Shown here: positions 34,556-43,955 of the stretch, one piece after another
Layout of the letters: each line of letters opens with the position of its first letter
Numbering within the stretch: position 1 is the stretch's first letter
Source of the DNA: Marinobacter shengliensis
Lineage (GTDB): Bacteria; Pseudomonadota; Gammaproteobacteria; Pseudomonadales; Oleiphilaceae
DNA length: 64,000 nt
NCBI RefSeq assembly: GCF_003007715.1
Contig: NZ_PXNO01000003.1
Coordinates: 31,288-95,287, forward strand
Reading direction: 5' to 3'
Made by a program: the position numbers and the translations under genes
The notes under the pieces: model-generated
Told to the model about the DNA's origin: nothing
The model's database searches: none
The model's input: the letters and a program-made list of their open reading frames with translations, nothing else

Positions 34556-35784
34556 TAGCCGCGCCCCATGGCGGCGGCTCCCAGGTCCCATATGGGCAGG
34601 AACACGCCCAGCGCCAATATCAGTACCAGGATGCCCATGGCCACAATCAGAATCGGCTCTATGGATTCCGCCAGCCGTTTCAGGCCGTAGTCCACGTCTT
34701 CGTCGTAGAAATCCGCCACGTTGTTGAGCATGTCATCCACCGAGCCGGTTTCCTCGCCCACGGCAATCATCTGCAAAATCAGCGGGGTGAACATTTCGCT
34801 GGCGCGTGCGGTGCGCAGCAGGCTTTCGCCGCGCTCGATGCCCAGGCGCATATCCTTGATGTGGTGCGCTATCCAGGCGTTGTCTGTGGCATCGGCGACC
34901 ACGGTCAAGGCGTGGGTCACCGGCATACCAGCTTTCAACATGGTGGCGAAGTTCCGGGCAAACCGGCTGAGGGTAATCAGCTCCAGCAGGGGGCCGATAA
35001 TCGGGAGCTTCAGTTTGTAGCGGTCCCAGATTTCCCGCCCCTGTTCTGTCTGCTTCCACTGGCGCACGAGCACACCGGCAGCGGCGAAACCAAACAACAT
35101 CACATACCAGTAATTGAGCAGAAAATTAGACGTGCCGACCAAGACCTGGGTAAGGAAGGGCAAGTCGGCCCCCATGCGGCTGAACACCGAGGCAAACCTG
35201 GGAATAACCAGAAAGTTCACCACCATCAGGGCCGCCAGCAGGGCCACCACCACAAAGGTGGGGTAACGCAGGGCCTGTTTTACCCGGCGTTTGGTGTCCC
35301 GTTCCAGTTCCAGGATTTCCGACAGGCGCTTGAACGCGTCATCCAGCATGCCCGTATTTTCGCCCACGTGGATCATGGCGATGAACAGGTCGGAGAATAC
35401 TTTCGGGTGCGCCTGCATGGCCGTGGCCATGGTGTTACCGCCTTCGAGGCGATTGGTGATATCTTCCAGTACCTCCGCCAGCACCGGTGAACGGGAGGTT
35501 TCCGCCAACCCGCGCATGGTGCGGATCAGCGGGATGCCCGCTTTGGTGAGCGCGTGCATTTGCCGGCAGAACACAATCAGTTCATCCAGCGTTACTTTTT
35601 TGCGGAAGATGGCCAGGTTGTTTACCCGGTCCATGCCGGATTGCGTTTGCACCTGTTCCTGAATGGCCAGCGGGGTAATACCGCGGCGCATCAGTTCACT
35701 GGCCGCCGCATCCACATTGGCGGCGGTCAGTGAACCTTGCTGGACAACACCACGGTTGTCTTTACCCCGGTAGCTGAACTGCAT
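34555..35784 (-). CDS. mshG: MSHA platform protein MshG (GspF/PilC family)
   Basis: A 409-residue inner-membrane platform protein with two GspF domains (about 75-200 and 280-400) and three TM helices. It anchors the ATPase MshE and pilus base. Motifs MIHVGENTGMLDDAF and MIAVGEETGSVDDML are the two family repeats. TGATG overlap with mshE. Confidence 0.95.
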   Translation of the reverse strand: MQFSYRGKDNRGVVQQGSLTAANVDAAASELMRRGITPLAIQEQVQTQSGMDRVNNLAIFRKKVTLDELIVFCRQMHALTKAGIPLIRTMRGLAETSRSPVLAEVLEDITNRLEGGNTMATAMQAHPKVFSDLFIAMIHVGENTGMLDDAFKRLSEILELERDTKRRVKQALRYPTFVVVALLAALMVVNFLVIPRFASVFSRMGADLPFLTQVLVGTSNFLLNYWYVMLFGFAAAGVLVRQWKQTEQGREIWDRYKLKLPIIGPLLELITLSRFARNFATMLKAGMPVTHALTVVADATDNAWIAHHIKDMRLGIERGESLLRTARASEMFTPLILQMIAVGEETGSVDDMLNNVADFYDEDVDYGLKRLAESIEPILIVAMGILVLILALGVFLPIWDLGAAAMGRG

Positions 35785-37550
35785 CAGTCATCTACCCCTA
35801 TGGCGCCGTCGGCTGCCAGATCGTCACCTTCCAGCAATGCACCTTCTGTAGTGGCCGCCACCCGTGCAACCTCCTGTAAAGAGGTCACGCCCTGCAGGGC
35901 ATAGTTCATAGCGCACTGGCCAAGCGGTCGGAACAATGGGCTCTTGCGGGCAGCCCGGGTAAAGTCGGACACGTCCTTTCTGCGCAGGGCATCCAGCATG
36001 TCTTCGTTCATTTCCAGCATTTCGTACACGCCCACCCGGCCCTTGTAACCGGTATTACTGCATTGGTAGCAGCCACGGCCGTGCACGAAGCCGGCCTCGA
36101 TATCCAGTGGGTCCAGGTCGAAGGACTGCAGCCACACCAGTTCCTGCTCAGAAGGCTGGTAGGTTTCCTTACAGTTATCGCACACTCGGCGCACCAGGCG
36201 CTGGGCCACCACGCCCAGTAGGGAGCTGGCCACCAGGAACGGCTCGGCGCCCATGTCGATCAAACGCATGGCACTGCTGATGGAATCGTTGGTGTGCAGG
36301 GTCGACAGCACCAGGTGCCCGGTCATGGCGGCGCGCAGGCCGATTTCCACGGTTTCGTGGTCACGCATCTCGCCCACGAGGATGATGTCTGGGTCTTGCC
36401 GCAGGGCGGAGCGCAACACCGTGGCGAACTCCAGCCCGATTTTCGGGTTTACCTGTACCTGGGTGATGCGCGGCAATCGGTATTCCACCGGGTCTTCGGC
36501 GGTGATGATCTTCACTTCCGCCTTGTTCAGTTCGGTCAGGGCACCGTAGAGGGTGGTGGTTTTACCACTACCGGTGGGGCCGGTGACCAGAATCATGCCA
36601 TGGGGCTTTTTGATCAGTTTGCGGAAGCGGTCCAGCAGGTGTAGCGGCATGCCGGTGCTTTCCAGATCCAGAGTGCCCTGGCTCTGATCCAGCAAACGCA
36701 TTACCACCGATTCGCCGTACTGAACCGGCATGGTGGATACCCGCACATCAATGCTGCGGCCTTTCACCCGCACGTTAAAGCGGCCATCCTGGGGCAGGCG
36801 CTTCTCGGAAATGTTGAGCCCGGCCATCAGCTTCAGGCGCAGAACAAGCGCTGCATTTACGCGCTTTTCTTTCATCACCTGTTCTTGCAGTACACCATCC
36901 ACCCGCTGGCGAATGCGCACGACGGTCTCGTCGGGCTCGATATGGATATCCGAGCTTCTGGCCTGTACGGCATCTTCGAACAGGGTCTGCAGCAGTTTGA
37001 CCACCGGGGCGTCGGCGCTTTCGGATTCGGCGGACAGGTCGGCCAGGTCGAAAGCGTCATCACCCAGTTCGTCTTCCAGCTCTTCCGCCAGGGAGGCTAT
37101 TTCATCGGTGCGGCGGTAGACCAGATCAAGGGTGTTGAGCAGTTCGCTCTCCCGCACCACCGCCTGTTTGATGGGCTGCTTGAGCACCCGCACTAGTTCG
37201 TCGTAGGCAAAAATATCCAGCGGGTCCGCCATGCCCACCAGCAGCTCTCCGCCCTGTTCCGCCAGCACAATGGCCCGGAACCTACGCGCCATGGCTTCCG
37301 GCAGTTTCTTCACGAGTTCGTTATTGAACTGGTAATGGCGCAGCTGAACAAAGGGCACGTCCAACTGGCGGGACAGGATGTTGAGCAGGTTGTCCTCGTC
37401 GACATAGCCCAGCTCGATGAGCGTTCGGCCAAGCTTGCGTCCGGTGCTTTTCTGCTCCCGCAGGGCGGTCATCAACTGCTGTTCAGTGATGACATTATTC
37501 TGAACCAGCAGGTCGCCTATGCGGATTTTCTTTTTCGGTTCCGTACTCAT
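35784..37550 (-). CDS. mshE: MSHA pilus extension ATPase MshE
   Basis: A 588-residue secretion ATPase of the GspE/PilB family. Tandem MshEN c-di-GMP-binding motifs lie at about 9-90: RIGDLLVQNNVITEQQ and KLGRTLIELGYVDEDNLL. Walker A is GPTGSGKTTTLYG, the Walker B-type segment is DPDIILVGEMRDHET, and the zinc tetracysteine has CDNC and CYQC. It powers pilus assembly and probably responds to c-di-GMP. The ATG at 37550 was chosen because it makes the ATGA overlap with mshN and begins the MshEN domain. Confidence 0.96.
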   Translation of the reverse strand: MSTEPKKKIRIGDLLVQNNVITEQQLMTALREQKSTGRKLGRTLIELGYVDEDNLLNILSRQLDVPFVQLRHYQFNNELVKKLPEAMARRFRAIVLAEQGGELLVGMADPLDIFAYDELVRVLKQPIKQAVVRESELLNTLDLVYRRTDEIASLAEELEDELGDDAFDLADLSAESESADAPVVKLLQTLFEDAVQARSSDIHIEPDETVVRIRQRVDGVLQEQVMKEKRVNAALVLRLKLMAGLNISEKRLPQDGRFNVRVKGRSIDVRVSTMPVQYGESVVMRLLDQSQGTLDLESTGMPLHLLDRFRKLIKKPHGMILVTGPTGSGKTTTLYGALTELNKAEVKIITAEDPVEYRLPRITQVQVNPKIGLEFATVLRSALRQDPDIILVGEMRDHETVEIGLRAAMTGHLVLSTLHTNDSISSAMRLIDMGAEPFLVASSLLGVVAQRLVRRVCDNCKETYQPSEQELVWLQSFDLDPLDIEAGFVHGRGCYQCSNTGYKGRVGVYEMLEMNEDMLDALRRKDVSDFTRAARKSPLFRPLGQCAMNYALQGVTSLQEVARVAATTEGALLEGDDLAADGAIGVDD

Positions 37551-38653
37551 GATTCCGCCTGCAAAACTGATATGCGTTGCCGCGCGTAGTCCGCCAGTGA
37601 AGCAGACATTCCGGGCATGGCCGCAGCCTGGGTATAGGCCTGCAGCGCACTTCGATTGCGCCCACCGGTTTCCAGCGCAATGGCCAGCCCCAGCCACCAG
37701 GCGCCCTGGCTGTCATCGTGAGCAATTAACTCCGACCAGTGGCCAGCGGATTCATCGGCTGCGCCGGCCTGCTGCAACAAGGTGGCCAGGGTAATGCGAT
37801 ATTCCACCTGTTCAGCCACCGGGGGCACCCGGGCCTGCAACGTAGCGATCGCCAGGTTCAAATCGCCCAGTGCCAGTTGGGCGCGGGCTTTCAGCAATCT
37901 CAGGCTGGCATGTTCGTTGGTCACAGAGTCCGGAAGCCATTCCAGGGCACGCCCGGGCCTATCCAGAACCAGCATCTCCCGAGCAAAGATCTCCCGGCTT
38001 CGGGGAGCCGTTTGAAGGGTGGTCAGTTCCGTCAGTGCACGCTCTGCCTCACCATTGCGACCGGTTGCCAGCAACCCGGCCAGTTCACGACTGGTGCGCA
38101 GGTCGACGGCTTCCGGCGTTTCCCGTTGCTGCTTTACCGATGCTTCCGGCGCACGATTCGCAGTGTTCACCTCCCGCTCAGGGCTAGGTGGCTGCGCTTG
38201 CGCCACCTGGATAACCTCGGGCTCGTTCTGGTCTGCCGCGGGCTCCACATTGGCGGGCCCGGTTTGTTCCGGCGTGGGCTCGGTTACCATCACGACCTTA
38301 GCAATGGATGCACTATCAGGCGCCGACACCTCGGTTTCAGAAGCAGGCTCAACAGGGACCGGTTCGACGATGACCTCTGGCAGGGCGGCTGTCTCCGTGA
38401 TCTCTTGTGATTCCGGGGCTGCCGAAACCTTGGCGCTATCGGCGACAACGGACTGCTCTTCAGAACTACCTGACAGCATCCACCAGGCACCTACGCCACC
38501 CATCAACGCCAGTGCCACCATCAAAACAATGGCAATCGGCGTCCCGGACGCCGTCGAATCCCGGGCCACAGGCTGGCCAGTGTAAGTGCCGGCCACACGG
38601 GGCGGATTCTGCCGTTCCTCTGCTGCCCTCAGGGCATCATTCAACAAGCTCAT
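37547..38653 (-). CDS. mshN: MSHA biogenesis protein MshN
   Basis: A 368-residue bitopic protein: short cytosolic MSLLNDALRAAEERQ start, one TM helix (about 40-60), an acidic, Pro-rich periplasmic linker and a C-terminal TPR-like region (about 190-360). It helps assemble the MSHA machine, probably with MshL/MshM. The ATG 38653 makes ATGA with mshM and follows GGAGGT. Confidence 0.85.
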   Translation of the reverse strand: MSLLNDALRAAEERQNPPRVAGTYTGQPVARDSTASGTPIAIVLMVALALMGGVGAWWMLSGSSEEQSVVADSAKVSAAPESQEITETAALPEVIVEPVPVEPASETEVSAPDSASIAKVVMVTEPTPEQTGPANVEPAADQNEPEVIQVAQAQPPSPEREVNTANRAPEASVKQQRETPEAVDLRTSRELAGLLATGRNGEAERALTELTTLQTAPRSREIFAREMLVLDRPGRALEWLPDSVTNEHASLRLLKARAQLALGDLNLAIATLQARVPPVAEQVEYRITLATLLQQAGAADESAGHWSELIAHDDSQGAWWLGLAIALETGGRNRSALQAYTQAAAMPGMSASLADYARQRISVLQAES

Positions 38654-39489
38654 CCCCACCTCCGGAACCAGCTAACGGGGCGGGCGCTCTCTGTGTCTTT
38701 CACGGCTTGCAGAGCGTGCTTTCTGGCCACCTGCCGGTCTCCCCGCCCCCAGGCCGCCAGCATGGACTTATGGGCCAGGACATTGACCAGCCGGGGGATA
38801 CCGCCGGATGAACGCCAGATGACCTTTAATGCTGCCGGGGCAAAAATGTCCGCTCCGTTATAGCCGGCCCGGGCCAGGCGATGCCGCAGGTACTGGCCCA
38901 CGGATTCCTGACCCAGTGGCTGCAATCGGGTCTGAAAGGTGATTCTCTGGCGCAACTGGCGCAGGCTGTCCTTCGCCAGGATGGTATCCAGCTCCGGCTG
39001 GCCAAACAGCACAATCTGCAACAACCGGGTGCTTTCGGTTTCCAGGTTGGTCAGCAACCGCAGAGCCTCAATGGTTTCTTCGGGCATGGCCTGGGCTTCA
39101 TCAATCACCAGTACCGCCGGGCTTTGTTCCATGGCCAGGGCAATCAATCGCTGGTTCAGCGCCTTGAGAATCTGGTGGCCGTTACTACACCCGGCCACGT
39201 CGACACCCAGTTCCTCGGCAACCGCCTCATAGAGGGTCTCCGGCGGCAGGTTCGGATTGGGTATGTAAGCCGTGCAGGCGGTCTTGTCCAGTTCGTTGAG
39301 CAGCAAGCGGCAGAGCAGGGTCTTTCCGGTGCCCACCTCGCCAGTCACCTTGATAAAGCCTTCCCGTTGCTGCAACGCCACCAATAACAGCTCCAACGCA
39401 TCGGCATGACTGGGCGCCCGGAGGAAATATCGGGTGTTTGGCGTCAATGCGAACGGTGCTTCCTGCAGTCCAAAATGGCTTTCGTACAT
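38650..39489 (-). CDS. mshM: MSHA biogenesis AAA+ ATPase MshM (ExeA-like)
   Basis: A 279-residue AAA ATPase of the ExeA family, starting YESHFGLQEAPFALTPNTRY. Walker A is TGEVGTGKTLLCR (about 48-60), Walker B is AVLVIDEAQAMP (about 120-131), and sensor segments follow. Unlike ExeA it lacks a periplasmic peptidoglycan-binding domain. TGATG overlap with mshL. Confidence 0.9.
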   Translation of the reverse strand: MYESHFGLQEAPFALTPNTRYFLRAPSHADALELLLVALQQREGFIKVTGEVGTGKTLLCRLLLNELDKTACTAYIPNPNLPPETLYEAVAEELGVDVAGCSNGHQILKALNQRLIALAMEQSPAVLVIDEAQAMPEETIEALRLLTNLETESTRLLQIVLFGQPELDTILAKDSLRQLRQRITFQTRLQPLGQESVGQYLRHRLARAGYNGADIFAPAALKVIWRSSGGIPRLVNVLAHKSMLAAWGRGDRQVARKHALQAVKDTESARPVSWFRRWG

Positions 39490-41201
39490 CAGCGGGGGGC
39501 CGTCTCCGCCTGGGGCTTGACCGACTCTGCCGAGTTCAGCAGATCTCTGAGCACGTTCATCCGCTCCCGGCTGGCCTGCACATCCGCCTGCATTTGGCCA
39601 GCGTTGGCCACCATGGGCCGTATCAGGATGACGAGTTCGCTCTTGCGGGATTCGAAGCGGCGCTGCTTGAACAATTCCCCCACCAGCGGAATATCACTGA
39701 AGAAGGGTACGGCCGAGGTGGTGTCTTCACTGGTATCCTGAATCAAACCACCGATCACCACGATCTGCCCACTTTCTGCCCGAATCACGCTGTCGGTCTC
39801 ACGTACCGTGCTGCGCGCCAGCGGCAGGGTGACATCCCGCTCACCAATGGTGATGACCTTTTCCTGGTCATTCACTTCGCTGACAGACGGGTGCACGTGC
39901 AGCGTTATCGCGCCGCTGTCGGAAATCTGCGGGGTAACGTCCAGGGAAATGCCGGAGAAGAACGGCGTCAACTCCACCGAGGTGGAGGTTCTGTCAGTGG
40001 CCGTCACCGCCGAGTTGTTATCATTGAAATCAATATCGGTGACAAAGAACTCGTCGGTACCTACCTTGATGACGGCTTTCTGGTTGTTGATGGTGGAGAT
40101 GCGCGGGCTGGAAAGAATCTGAACATTGCCTTGCTGGCCCAACAGCTGGATCAGACCAGTGAAATCGCCGGCGCTCACCGTGGCGGAGAACAGCCCGCCA
40201 ATATCCGGGGTGCGGATCGGCTGACCCGCCAGCGACTGGGCCGTGAAATAATCGGCACGACCGGCGGAGCTCTGGACGTCAGCCCAGTTGATGCCCTGCT
40301 GATAGCCCTCGTTCAGAGTAACCTCCAGTATTTTCGCTTCCAGAACAACCTGACGCTGCATGATCAGCTCTGTCCGGCGCAGGTAATCCTCCACCATCCG
40401 CAAATCATCAGCGCCCGCCCGGACCATCACCAGGCCCGCGCCAGCGTTAACCACTACCTGGCCATCATTACCCACGATCATAGCCACCGTCTGGCGAATA
40501 TCCCGCCAGAAGTCAGACTCGGTATCGGTCGAGATGGTGGTGCCCACCAGGTTTCGGGTTTCATTACCGGTATTGGAATTGGAGTTTGAGTTGGAAGCAC
40601 CGTTGCCACTGCCCCGGGCGCTGCTGACCTGGCCCGAACTGACACGGGTTTCTGAGCCACCTCGGCGTTTGAAATGCAGGTAGTCAATGGGGAAAAGTCT
40701 TGTCTGTATCCGGTCTTCCGCCACCCGAAACAGCCGGCCATTACGCTGGATATCCAGACCGTATAAATCCGCAGCAATCTCCATGACTTCCGGGACGGTG
40801 ACATCGCTCAGGCGCAGATCAACCGGTGTCGTAACGCCCGGATGGACCACCACGTTATAGCGGGTACCCTCCACCAGCGCTTCAAAGAAGCTGGAGGCTG
40901 GAACGCCGCGAGCATTCACATCAAACCGCTCGTCTTGCTCCTGCGCGCTGGACAGGGGCGGCAGCAACTGACTGCTGATATCCGCGGCCGATGCAGGAGC
41001 AGGATCAGCGGCTGCGGCGCCCGAGACAGGGGTTTGTCGCTCTGCTTCGGCCAGCGCCTGGTCAATCTGATCAGCAACGTCTGTTGATGTGGCGGCAGAC
41101 GTCCGCATCAGCGGGTTATTGGCGCAGGCAACCAGCGTTAGTGAGAGCATGGCAGCTGCGAGAGGTCTGAGTGTTGTCATCATGGTCCGACTGTCTGTCA
41201 T
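39489..41201 (-). CDS. mshL: MSHA outer-membrane secretin MshL
   Basis: A 570-residue lipoprotein secretin. Lipobox LTLVACANN (Cys about 26). N-terminal secretin domains (about 95-270) with an Asn/Ser-rich linker (GNGASNSNSNSNTGNETRN, about 204-222), then the C-terminal secretin barrel (about 320-535), with the VPFFSDIPLVGELFK motif. It forms the outer-membrane pore through which the pilus passes. ATGA overlap with mshK. Confidence 0.95.
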   Translation of the reverse strand: MTDSRTMMTTLRPLAAAMLSLTLVACANNPLMRTSAATSTDVADQIDQALAEAERQTPVSGAAAADPAPASAADISSQLLPPLSSAQEQDERFDVNARGVPASSFFEALVEGTRYNVVVHPGVTTPVDLRLSDVTVPEVMEIAADLYGLDIQRNGRLFRVAEDRIQTRLFPIDYLHFKRRGGSETRVSSGQVSSARGSGNGASNSNSNSNTGNETRNLVGTTISTDTESDFWRDIRQTVAMIVGNDGQVVVNAGAGLVMVRAGADDLRMVEDYLRRTELIMQRQVVLEAKILEVTLNEGYQQGINWADVQSSAGRADYFTAQSLAGQPIRTPDIGGLFSATVSAGDFTGLIQLLGQQGNVQILSSPRISTINNQKAVIKVGTDEFFVTDIDFNDNNSAVTATDRTSTSVELTPFFSGISLDVTPQISDSGAITLHVHPSVSEVNDQEKVITIGERDVTLPLARSTVRETDSVIRAESGQIVVIGGLIQDTSEDTTSAVPFFSDIPLVGELFKQRRFESRKSELVILIRPMVANAGQMQADVQASRERMNVLRDLLNSAESVKPQAETAPR

Positions 41202-41527
41202 GGTGTTCTCCGCACCTGCGGGAGCGGTTCCGGATACAGGGTTCTGGGTTGGCCGCGATCGGTTACTTCTACCCGATCCTTGAAGATACGGCGCACACGT
41301 ATGTTGTCGTGGCTGTCGCCCTCTGTCAGGGCTACCCCCTCAATGACGGCAATCCTCCGCTCCTTGCCCAGGAGGATCGAGCCCAGCCGAATCTCCCGGG
41401 CCGGCGATGCCACCACCGGCTGCGAGTCAGCACCGGGAGGTCGGGTCGGGTCTTGCAAGGCATAGGCCTGGAGCGACCCAAGTGACACCAACGTCATCAT
41501 CAAATATCTGAACAAAGGATGTGCCAT
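41198..41527 (-). CDS. mshK: MSHA biogenesis protein MshK
   Basis: A 109-residue exported protein with a signal or anchor (about 1-24) and a small PilP-like domain (DPTRPP ... ILLGKERRIAVIEG). It probably links the inner-membrane complex to the secretin. The ATG at 41527 is one base after the mshJ stop. Confidence 0.8.
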   Translation of the reverse strand: MAHPLFRYLMMTLVSLGSLQAYALQDPTRPPGADSQPVVASPAREIRLGSILLGKERRIAVIEGVALTEGDSHDNIRVRRIFKDRVEVTDRGQPRTLYPEPLPQVRRTP

Positions 41528-41528
41528 C

Positions 41529-42206
41529 TCAAACTCCCAGCCAGGCGGCATCAAGGCTCAGGGTGCGCACACGGATGGTCGCTTCACCCTTGGGCCAGGC
41601 ACCGGCCTGATAGTCCAGCTGTATCCACCCCAGACGCTCATCCATGGTTTCGAGCCGCTGTAGATACGCCAACACATCGAGATAACCACCACGGATGGTC
41701 AGCTCCACGTCGTGGGCATAGAGCAAGGGCTCTGCAGCTTGCCGATTACCCACCTCTGGCTGGGCACCGTCATAAACCGGTGTTGGCGTGCGCAATGTCA
41801 TGGATTCCAACTGCAAGCCCTGTTGAGCTGAGAGCATGTCCCGTAACAGCGTGACCATGTCCCTCGGTGCGATCAGCTGCCCGGTAGTCTCGGTAATTTC
41901 CTGATCCAGCCGCTCCAGGCGGCTTTGCCGGGAAGCCAGTCGCTGGCGCAATGCCTCCGAAGGGTCACCGGCCAACTGGCTGTTGAGGGTTTCCTGTTGG
42001 CTAAGCAAGCTGTTCTGCGTAGCCGTTAGTGCCTGCACTCGGTTATTGAGTTGCTGCTGCCGGGTTTCCACTGGGGTAACCAACAACTCCCAGCCCAGGA
42101 CGAACATGAGCACACAGGCAGTCACGACGATCAAAACCCGCTCACGGATCGGGCGGTCGTTGTACCACTGCGCAGTGGTGGCCAGGGAATCTGTCAATTT
42201 ACTCAT
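41529..42206 (-). CDS. mshJ: MSHA biogenesis protein MshJ (PilO-like)
   Basis: A 225-residue bitopic inner-membrane protein: short cytosolic N-terminus, a TM helix (about 24-45), a coiled coil (about 48-105) and a ferredoxin-like periplasmic domain. It matches PilO of the alignment complex. ATGA overlap with the previous gene. Confidence 0.85.
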   Translation of the reverse strand: MSKLTDSLATTAQWYNDRPIRERVLIVVTACVLMFVLGWELLVTPVETRQQQLNNRVQALTATQNSLLSQQETLNSQLAGDPSEALRQRLASRQSRLERLDQEITETTGQLIAPRDMVTLLRDMLSAQQGLQLESMTLRTPTPVYDGAQPEVGNRQAAEPLLYAHDVELTIRGGYLDVLAYLQRLETMDERLGWIQLDYQAGAWPKGEATIRVRTLSLDAAWLGV

Positions 42207-42823
42207 CGCCCCGACGCCTCTCCCGGTTGTGTTGCAACACGAAATTCCACCCACTGATGATCAGCTTCGTCGTCTGGCCGCTGCAACCGGAAATCGCCAA
42301 AGGTTTCACCAACAAACACCGGCTCGTCACCCAGGCGCGCAAGGTAGCTGGGCACCAGTTCCGCCGCCCGGGTTCTGCCCTCCAAACGCATGGCCGAGGG
42401 AAGCGATTGCAAGCGCACGGCTGTCAGCCACAGGTCCTCAGGAACCTGGCGCGCCAGGGCCGAAAGCCGCCCGGAAAAACCACCGTGGTTGTGGGTTGCC
42501 AGGCCTTCCACCCGTTCGAGCAGACGCTGCCTGCGAGCAATTGTCTCAGTGATCCGCGCCAGCGAGGCTTCCAGCTCAGGATCTGGTTGCCTGGCCTGCA
42601 CCTGGTCGGCCATGGTGGCAACCGCCGTTTCCAGATTCCGGTTCTGCTGTTCCAGCCGCTCTACCTGCTGCTCCAGCGTCTGATTGTGCCAGCGGCCAAA
42701 AGCCATGACGGCCACGAGTATCAGCAATACGATCCCAACCAAAGCTCCGGCCGTACCGGCATGCAGCCGCTGCCTTGTAGGGCGAAGTTCCGGGGTATAC
42801 AGGTTCACCTGTTGCCTGATCAT
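42203..42823 (-). CDS. MSHA biogenesis protein MshI2 (PilN-like)
   Basis: A 206-residue bitopic protein starting MIRQQVNLYTPELRP, a PilN-type INLLP-like cytosolic segment that binds the PilM-like partner. TM helix about 25-47, coiled coil, then a periplasmic domain. ATGA overlap with mshI. Confidence 0.85.
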   Translation of the reverse strand: MIRQQVNLYTPELRPTRQRLHAGTAGALVGIVLLILVAVMAFGRWHNQTLEQQVERLEQQNRNLETAVATMADQVQARQPDPELEASLARITETIARRQRLLERVEGLATHNHGGFSGRLSALARQVPEDLWLTAVRLQSLPSAMRLEGRTRAAELVPSYLARLGDEPVFVGETFGDFRLQRPDDEADHQWVEFRVATQPGEASGR

Positions 42824-43743
42824 GCCTGACTCCCCAGGCCAAGCGCCGCACTCCAGGCGGGCAGGCATCGGCTATCAAGCGCGCCAGACAAGCCAAACTG
42901 GCTCCACTCAGGCACCTCGATACCGGCCGCCATGTAAGATGAGAGCATGGAGTTCAACGGTAATACCGAATCCCGGGCCACCAGTTGGATGGTCGACGGT
43001 GGCACCTGGCCGAGCTGGCTCTCGAAATAGTCCATGGAACGCTGGATCTCCAGCGCCAGGGATTGCACAGCACCCTCCTGGCTGGAGGCGTCCCGCAGAT
43101 CATCATAAGACAGCTCAAGGCGGCGGGAGAGATACAGGGTATCGCCCTGGCATATGACCATCTGGCCATAGCGGTCACGAAGATGAACCAGAGCCACCCC
43201 CCTATTCGACTGATCCAGGCGGGCCGCCAGATTTCGCAAGGCCAGCTCGGCAATATCGATTCGATCCAGCTCAAGGCCTGCATCCGCTACCAGACCAATA
43301 AGCTCGCGAACCAGAGATTTGCGGGCTGCAACAACGTTCACCAGCGGGCCACGCCCACGGGACGCGTCTTCCGGAAATGCAAACACATCCGACACGGCGT
43401 CGGCCGGGCTGAAATCGAGGAAGTCCTTGAGCTTCCATTTGAGCGCATCGGCCAGCTCACTGTCCTCAACACCCTCCGGACGCTCAACTTGAAACACCTG
43501 ATATTGATCAATGGGCAGGACCAGAACCGCAGGCACACCAGCCCAGCCCTGGTCGTCCACCAGCTTGCTGAGCGTGTCGTGCCGTTGTGCAGAAACACAC
43601 TCAACAAAGCCCAGCGACTGCCCGGGCGAAGCAGCGGCTCTGGCCCAGGCAATGCCATCCGGGCGCACCTCAAGACAGACAGGCTGTCCCGAAGGCTTGC
43701 GGTGGATCAGTTTTTGTAGAGTCGTAACAAGATTCAGGATCAT
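42820..43743 (-). CDS. mshI: MSHA biogenesis protein MshI (PilM-like actin fold)
   Basis: A 307-residue cytosolic protein with a PilM / FtsA-like ATPase fold (segments VLPIDQYQVFQVERP, DAVSDVFAFPED and LVADAGLELDRIDIAELALRN, the last split here as LVADAGLELDRI and DIAELALRN). It is the first gene of the MSHA operon. The ATG at 43743 starts MILNLVTTLQKLIH. The operon promoter must lie in the 160 bases upstream; no convincing -35/-10 pair was found. Confidence 0.85.
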   Translation of the reverse strand: MILNLVTTLQKLIHRKPSGQPVCLEVRPDGIAWARAAASPGQSLGFVECVSAQRHDTLSKLVDDQGWAGVPAVLVLPIDQYQVFQVERPEGVEDSELADALKWKLKDFLDFSPADAVSDVFAFPEDASRGRGPLVNVVAARKSLVRELIGLVADAGLELDRIDIAELALRNLAARLDQSNRGVALVHLRDRYGQMVICQGDTLYLSRRLELSYDDLRDASSQEGAVQSLALEIQRSMDYFESQLGQVPPSTIQLVARDSVLPLNSMLSSYMAAGIEVPEWSQFGLSGALDSRCLPAWSAALGLGSQA

Positions 43744-43901
43744 GGATTCCCAGGTCGTGGCCACAGCTCTGCTGCCGGCCGGCGTGCACAAGGTGTTTAA
43801 ATTATCAGCACTTTTAACACAGGCTTACATGATAGTTGAGAAAGTGAACGTAACTCTACGTTTCACCGACTGATTTCACGGAGATTTTGCAACTCGTTAA
43901 C

Positions 43902-43930
43902 AAAAAAACCCGCGCAGAGCACGGGCTTTT
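43902..43930 (-). terminator. Rho-independent terminator of ssb
   Basis: CCCGCGC (43909-43915) and GCACGGG (43919-43925) form a 7-bp stem with one G-T wobble, and the minus strand continues with a run of T. It separates ssb from the MSHA operon. Confidence 0.75.
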
Positions 43931-43955
43931 TGATTGTCGATGAGCTGGATCACAT

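Noticed and set aside
34556..34591. Upstream ATG for mshF
   Set aside because: It would overlap mshG by 37 bases; the GTG at 34555 makes the typical one-base overlap and has a ribosome binding site.
40567..40626. Asn/Ser codon repeat in mshL as a tandem repeat
   Set aside because: It is a short in-frame Asn-Ser linker of a secretin, not a DNA repeat element.
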